Origin: Candidatus Altimarinota bacterium
Lineage (GTDB): Bacteria; Patescibacteriota; Gracilibacteria; UBA1369; LOWO2-01-FULL-3
Length of the DNA: 8,254 bases
NCBI GenBank assembly: GCA_029939035.1
Contig: JAOZTS010000014.1
Coordinates: 3,050 to 11,303, forward strand
Reading direction: 5' to 3'
Under the pieces are notes generated by a model. The model was not told the DNA's origin and made no database searches. It saw nothing but the letters and a program-made list of their open reading frames with translations. Each line of letters starts with the position of its first letter. Positions within the stretch are counted from its first letter, which is position 1. Below, one piece after another: positions 4,951-8,254 of this stretch. The position numbers and the translations under genes were made by a program.

Positions 4951-7434
4951 CTAAACTGCACCGATTCTTCTTAAAATTTCACGATCTACAAAGTCTCTAT
5001 CACGACCGTACTTCAATCTAGAGAGCTGTTTGTAGGCTTCTGCTGCCTCTTTATCACCCTCCTCGAGGTATGGATTTACTGGGACAATACTGAATGGGCG
5101 ACTCGGCTGTGTATCAATAGACAGCTTCATTACAGCTTTATATTTATCTATATTAATTAGATCTTGATCGCTGAATACCGGAGCCATTTCTTTAGCCATA
5201 TGTTCCGCATCTTGCGCACCAATCTTGTAACACATCATTGAACCGACGTTACCAAAAACTGCATCTTTGATACTTGCACCCTGTTTTTTCGAACTACCAC
5301 TCTCTTCTAGCTGGCCCAGGTACTGATGGGCAATATTCAAACTTAAACGATATTTTCTCGCTTCAGAAAGAATAGACTCGATACTTTCGGTGACATAGTT
5401 TTGGAATTCATCAATATAAAGGAAGAAATCTTGTCGATCCTCCTTTGCAAGTTTTTGCCTTTTTAGCGCAGCCATTTGTATCTTTTGAACCATGATCAAA
5501 CCAAGCAGTTTTGAGTTAATTTCCCCAACGGAACCTTTCGATAAGTTTATTAGAAGAATCTTTTTTTCCTGCATGCATTTTGCAATATCAAAAGCAGATT
5601 TAGTTTGACCAATAATATTCCTCATCATGGAGTTAGAGGTAAATCCACCAAACTTAGCAGCAAAATAGGGGATCATCTCCTGCTTTTCTCTCGCTCCAGT
5701 CTTTGCCATCTGGTGATCCCAGAATGACGCCACTATTGGATTTTTAACATGTTGCCTCTTTATCTTTGCAAAATCGTCGTCAGTGAACAATCTGACTATA
5801 TCGGTCAAAGCCGCTCCCTGAGGATCTGCCATTAGCGTAAGCACACCATTTCTAAAATAATCCTGGATTCTAGGTCCAAACACCTCCTCATCAAAAAGTT
5901 TTATCATAATATTCATCGCATCCAGCGCTACCATTTCTTTTTCAGCCTCAGTCTCACCCTCGAGGATATTAAGTCCGAGTGGGCGTTCTAAATCGGCAGG
6001 ATCGAAATGAATAACGTCATCAGCACGCTCTCTAGGCACAAAAGGTAAAATATCCTCAATCAAAGATCCATGCGGATCAATAACACATACACCATTTCCA
6101 TTTTTCAGATCCTGACGTATCATCACCTGCAAAATAGAAGATTTACCAGTACCGGTCTGTCCAATTACGTAAAAATGTCTAAATCTATCCTCAGTTTTCA
6201 TCCTAATTTCCTTCTTTTCCCCTCTATAAATATTATGGCCAAGAAGTATTCCTTCATCAGGAATATTCGGAGGGGCAGGAGCAATTTTATAGTTTTGCCA
6301 CGCGATCGAAGGATATTTGTTGAATCTGATATTAGGCACGTGGAAAATCGACGCCAGCTCTTCACACGACATGATCATTTTTTTACCAAACAACCATTCA
6401 AGCAATCCCAGTCTGAAATTTCTGAAAATATAATTTGTGACCAACCACCTATTATTGTGCCATGCCGTATAATCGAAAGAGTTAGAATTTGATGTTGCAT
6501 ACTGGGTAAATGCACTCCTCATCGATAAAATATTGTCAGCTGCTTGCTGCTTAGTCTCTGCTGACGAGACTAGTCTAATTATGGTCTCAAATCCCGGCTT
6601 AGAGTTTTTTTCCTCCATCGCTTTTACTTCATCGTCAGTCACAGGGGTCGTTCTGGTAGTTCCCTTTTGAACATCTCCAATATTTTCCATTTTCTCCCCC
6701 TTTGTGAAGAATTCAAATAGAGTAGAAAGCCAAGATAGGGGATTGTACCATGTAAAACTCCCTCCTCCCTCACTCTGGAAAATTTTGTGGGCGATTTTGC
6801 GTCCTTCTTCTTGCCAACCATTTTTTTCCGGTCTTATCATGATTTGAATTGAGGCACCATCCTCATGTCCAATTTTTGACAGGGAGTTAATTATTGTATT
6901 AATGGGATCAGCGTTGAACCTCTGAAATGTTTTAATAGGATAAGAATAGGGTTTTTCAGTAGTAATATAGGCAGAAACGACCTTACTTGTTGGTCTGAAT
7001 ATGTTGTAATCTTCTACCTGCTCTACATAAGCGTCCGGGTAGAAGGCAGTTAGCTGCTTTTCCACAATGCTCTGTAAATTCCTGGGACAAACTATGAAGA
7101 AATATACCTGCCCCTCCAAAACCGCATATTCAAATGACAAAAAATCCTGAGCCAATAAAACTTTTTTGATTCTTGAAGTATATAAACTATGCAACGATTC
7201 GTAAAATTGCGTCATTATGCCACCTGCGATTTCCTTAAAATCCTTCGACTGCGAATACTGCTCACCTTCTACTTCTCTATCCTCCTTGGACTCTTTTTTT
7301 GCTACGCGTATGCTCAAAAAAACCATATTAAAAGATCGCTCCAAATTCATACGATATCGAATGAATTTAATAATCAGAGCAATAATTATTACAGACGCAA
7401 CTGCGATTAACGAGATTATTAGCCAGTTATCCAT
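4951..7434 (-). CDS. Membrane-anchored type IV secretion-like ATPase (TraG/VirD4/VirB4-related)
   Basis: This 827-residue protein looks like a hexameric P-loop motor of the HerA/FtsK class, related to conjugation coupling ATPases. Residues 4-24 form one transmembrane helix followed by KFIRYR, which places the rest in the cytoplasm. Residues about 85-380 are an N-terminal alpha/beta region, with a probable loop or amphipathic stretch at 223-280. The ATPase domain follows: Walker A GQTGTGKS (425-432), VIDPHGSL (451-458), RNIIGQTKSAFD (605-616), LLINLSKG (627-634), Walker B FFLYIDEFQN (670-679) and IAHQYLGQL (701-709). The last motifs are characteristic of a family often annotated as type IV secretory conjugative DNA-transfer proteins and common in CPR genomes. 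No relaxase, VirB6 or pilin gene is nearby, so the substrate (DNA, protein or none) is unknown. A promoter lies in the 56-bp gap after aspS. The stop is TAG, with no clear terminator. Confidence 0.87.
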   Translation of the reverse strand: MDNWLIISLIAVASVIIIALIIKFIRYRMNLERSFNMVFLSIRVAKKESKEDREVEGEQYSQSKDFKEIAGGIMTQFYESLHSLYTSRIKKVLLAQDFLSFEYAVLEGQVYFFIVCPRNLQSIVEKQLTAFYPDAYVEQVEDYNIFRPTSKVVSAYITTEKPYSYPIKTFQRFNADPINTIINSLSKIGHEDGASIQIMIRPEKNGWQEEGRKIAHKIFQSEGGGSFTWYNPLSWLSTLFEFFTKGEKMENIGDVQKGTTRTTPVTDDEVKAMEEKNSKPGFETIIRLVSSAETKQQAADNILSMRSAFTQYATSNSNSFDYTAWHNNRWLVTNYIFRNFRLGLLEWLFGKKMIMSCEELASIFHVPNIRFNKYPSIAWQNYKIAPAPPNIPDEGILLGHNIYRGEKKEIRMKTEDRFRHFYVIGQTGTGKSSILQVMIRQDLKNGNGVCVIDPHGSLIEDILPFVPRERADDVIHFDPADLERPLGLNILEGETEAEKEMVALDAMNIMIKLFDEEVFGPRIQDYFRNGVLTLMADPQGAALTDIVRLFTDDDFAKIKRQHVKNPIVASFWDHQMAKTGAREKQEMIPYFAAKFGGFTSNSMMRNIIGQTKSAFDIAKCMQEKKILLINLSKGSVGEINSKLLGLIMVQKIQMAALKRQKLAKEDRQDFFLYIDEFQNYVTESIESILSEARKYRLSLNIAHQYLGQLEESGSSKKQGASIKDAVFGNVGSMMCYKIGAQDAEHMAKEMAPVFSDQDLINIDKYKAVMKLSIDTQPSRPFSIVPVNPYLEEGDKEAAEAYKQLSRLKYGRDRDFVDREILRRIGAV

Positions 7435-7460
7435 TAAAATTTATATAATTATATCTGAAT

Positions 7461-7489
7461 ATTTTAGCACAAAAACGGTCTCAAAGCAA
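7461..7489 (-). promoter_or_regulatory. Possible promoter of the type IV secretion-like ATPase gene
   Basis: On the minus strand: TTGCTT (7484-7489), a 17-bp spacer, then TAAAAT (7461-7466) preceded by TGC (7467-7469), an extended -10. Transcription would start near 7455, about 20 nt before the ATG. A second TATAAT at 7448-7453 is nearer the gene but lacks the TG extension. The -35 starts one base after the aspS stop codon, so the gene could also be read through from aspS. Confidence 0.45.
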
Positions 7490-7490
7490 T

Positions 7491-8252
7491 CTAGGACTCC
7501 TTTTCCTTAATGATTTTAATGTGCAGCTCCTCTACTTGTTTGTCAGGCATTTCTGATGGGGCACCTAGCATAAGGTCTTTTGCCTTTTGATCTTTTGGAA
7601 AAGCCATTACTTCTCGAATATTAGGCTCGTCTGCAAAGATCATTACCAGCCTCTCAATTCCCCAAGCAATACCACCATGTGGCGGAGCACCATACTCAAA
7701 CGCCTGCAGCATGTGACCAAATCTTTTTTCTGCATCATCCTTTGAAATTCCCAATACCTCAAAAACTTTTGCTTGAACTTTTTGGTCATGGATTCTTATT
7801 GAACCACCCCCTATTTCAGTTCCATTCAAAACTACATCGTACGCTATTGAAAGAGCCTTTTCAGGGCTTTTTTCAAGGTCTTCAATGCTTTTTGGGGCTG
7901 TGAATGGGTGATGAACAGCCGCCAACGTTTTCTCGCTCTCATCATATTCAAACATTGGGAAATCCTTTACCCAACAAAAAGCAAACAAGTTTTCATCCAT
8001 CAATTCTAATTTGCCAGCTACTGCAAGTCTTACATGACCTAACGATTCGCATGCAGTTCTGAATTTGTCAGCACAAAAGAACAGGATGTCTCCGTCCTTT
8101 GCCTGGCACCTCTCTGCCATTTGCTCTAATTCCTCTTTTTTGAAAAACTTCACCAATGATGATTTGAATTCACCATCACTCATTACAATATATGCAAGCC
8201 CCTTAGCTCCATGAATTTTCGCGATCTCCGTATATTCATCAATCTCTTTACG
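7491..8252 (-). CDS. aspS: Aspartyl-tRNA synthetase, C-terminal part (5' end outside the window)
   Basis: This class II synthetase charges tRNA-Asp with aspartate. The frame is open to the window edge. An ATG at 8183 lies inside the gene, and the 23 codons upstream of it ([20 protein letters not shown]) belong to the bacterial-type GAD insertion domain. About 253 residues are visible, some 40% of the usual length near 590. Counting from the Met at 8183: the end of the GAD domain up to about 65, [20 protein letters not shown] (75-93), the active-site strand [14 protein letters not shown] (120-133), motif 3 [14 protein letters not shown] (165-178) with its ATP-binding arginine R178, and [19 protein letters not shown] (189-207). 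The anticodon-binding domain, which would show whether it also charges tRNA-Asn, is not in view. No terminator follows the TAG stop. Confidence 0.95.
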   Translation of the reverse strand, partial: RKEIDEYTEIAKIHGAKGLAYIVMSDGEFKSSLVKFFKKEELEQMAERCQAKDGDILFFCADKFRTACESLGHVRLAVAGKLELMDENLFAFCWVKDFPMFEYDESEKTLAAVHHPFTAPKSIEDLEKSPEKALSIAYDVVLNGTEIGGGSIRIHDQKVQAKVFEVLGISKDDAEKRFGHMLQAFEYGAPPHGGIAWGIERLVMIFADEPNIREVMAFPKDQKAKDLMLGAPSEMPDKQVEELHIKIIKEKES

Positions 8253-8254
8253 CG

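Noticed and set aside
6070..6492. 140-residue plus-strand frame opposite the ATPase gene
   Set aside because: It lies antisense to the Walker A region of a well-supported gene and has no recognisable domain; a shadow frame.
1..8254. UGA-as-glycine recoding as in Gracilibacteria/Absconditabacteria
   Set aside because: No in-frame TGA occurs in any of the conserved genes and glycines are encoded by GGN, so the standard code fits.

Overview
The window looks like chromosomal sequence from an AT-rich, wall-bearing bacterium, most plausibly a member of the Patescibacteria/CPR (for example the Gracilibacteria/Peregrinibacteria side). This is inferred from the mix of protein types: a solitary type IV secretion-like ATPase of a kind common in those genomes, a lytic peptidase carrying S-layer homology domains, a 3D-domain/peptidoglycan-binding protein, and very tight packing. 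No 16S rRNA or ribosomal protein is present to settle the placement. All reading frames are intact under the standard code. No TGA falls inside a gene, so the UGA-to-glycine recoding of some relatives is not seen here.

Layout. Positions 3-665 (+) hold the 3' part of a gene for a LamG/concanavalin A-like surface protein. It runs tail to tail, with 2 bp between stops, into 668-2533 (-), an exported M23 endopeptidase with three SLH domains. A 72-bp divergent promoter region follows. Then come tsaE (2606-3028, +) and an overlapping HD-domain phosphohydrolase gene (2988-3572, +). The HD gene ends on the same CTAG as the convergent gene 3569-4843 (-), a secreted 3D-domain protein with two peptidoglycan-binding domains. 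A 107-bp gap leads to 4951-7434 (-), an 827-residue membrane-anchored TraG/VirD4-like ATPase. A 56-bp gap leads to the 3' part of aspS (7491-8252, -), which continues past the window end.

Functionally there are three groups. Cell-surface and wall-remodelling proteins are LamG, M23-SLH and 3D-PGB. Translation and tRNA genes are tsaE for t6A modification and aspS for aspartyl-tRNA. The third group is one putative DNA or protein translocation ATPase. The two wall-enzyme genes share Val/Glu-rich linkers and very similar extended -10 promoter/leader sequences, which suggests a common expression programme.

No tRNA, rRNA, CRISPR array, insertion sequence or convincing rho-independent terminator was found. 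The region looks like ordinary core genome with some distinctive surface and secretion genes, and I see no clear sign of a wholly new multi-gene system.
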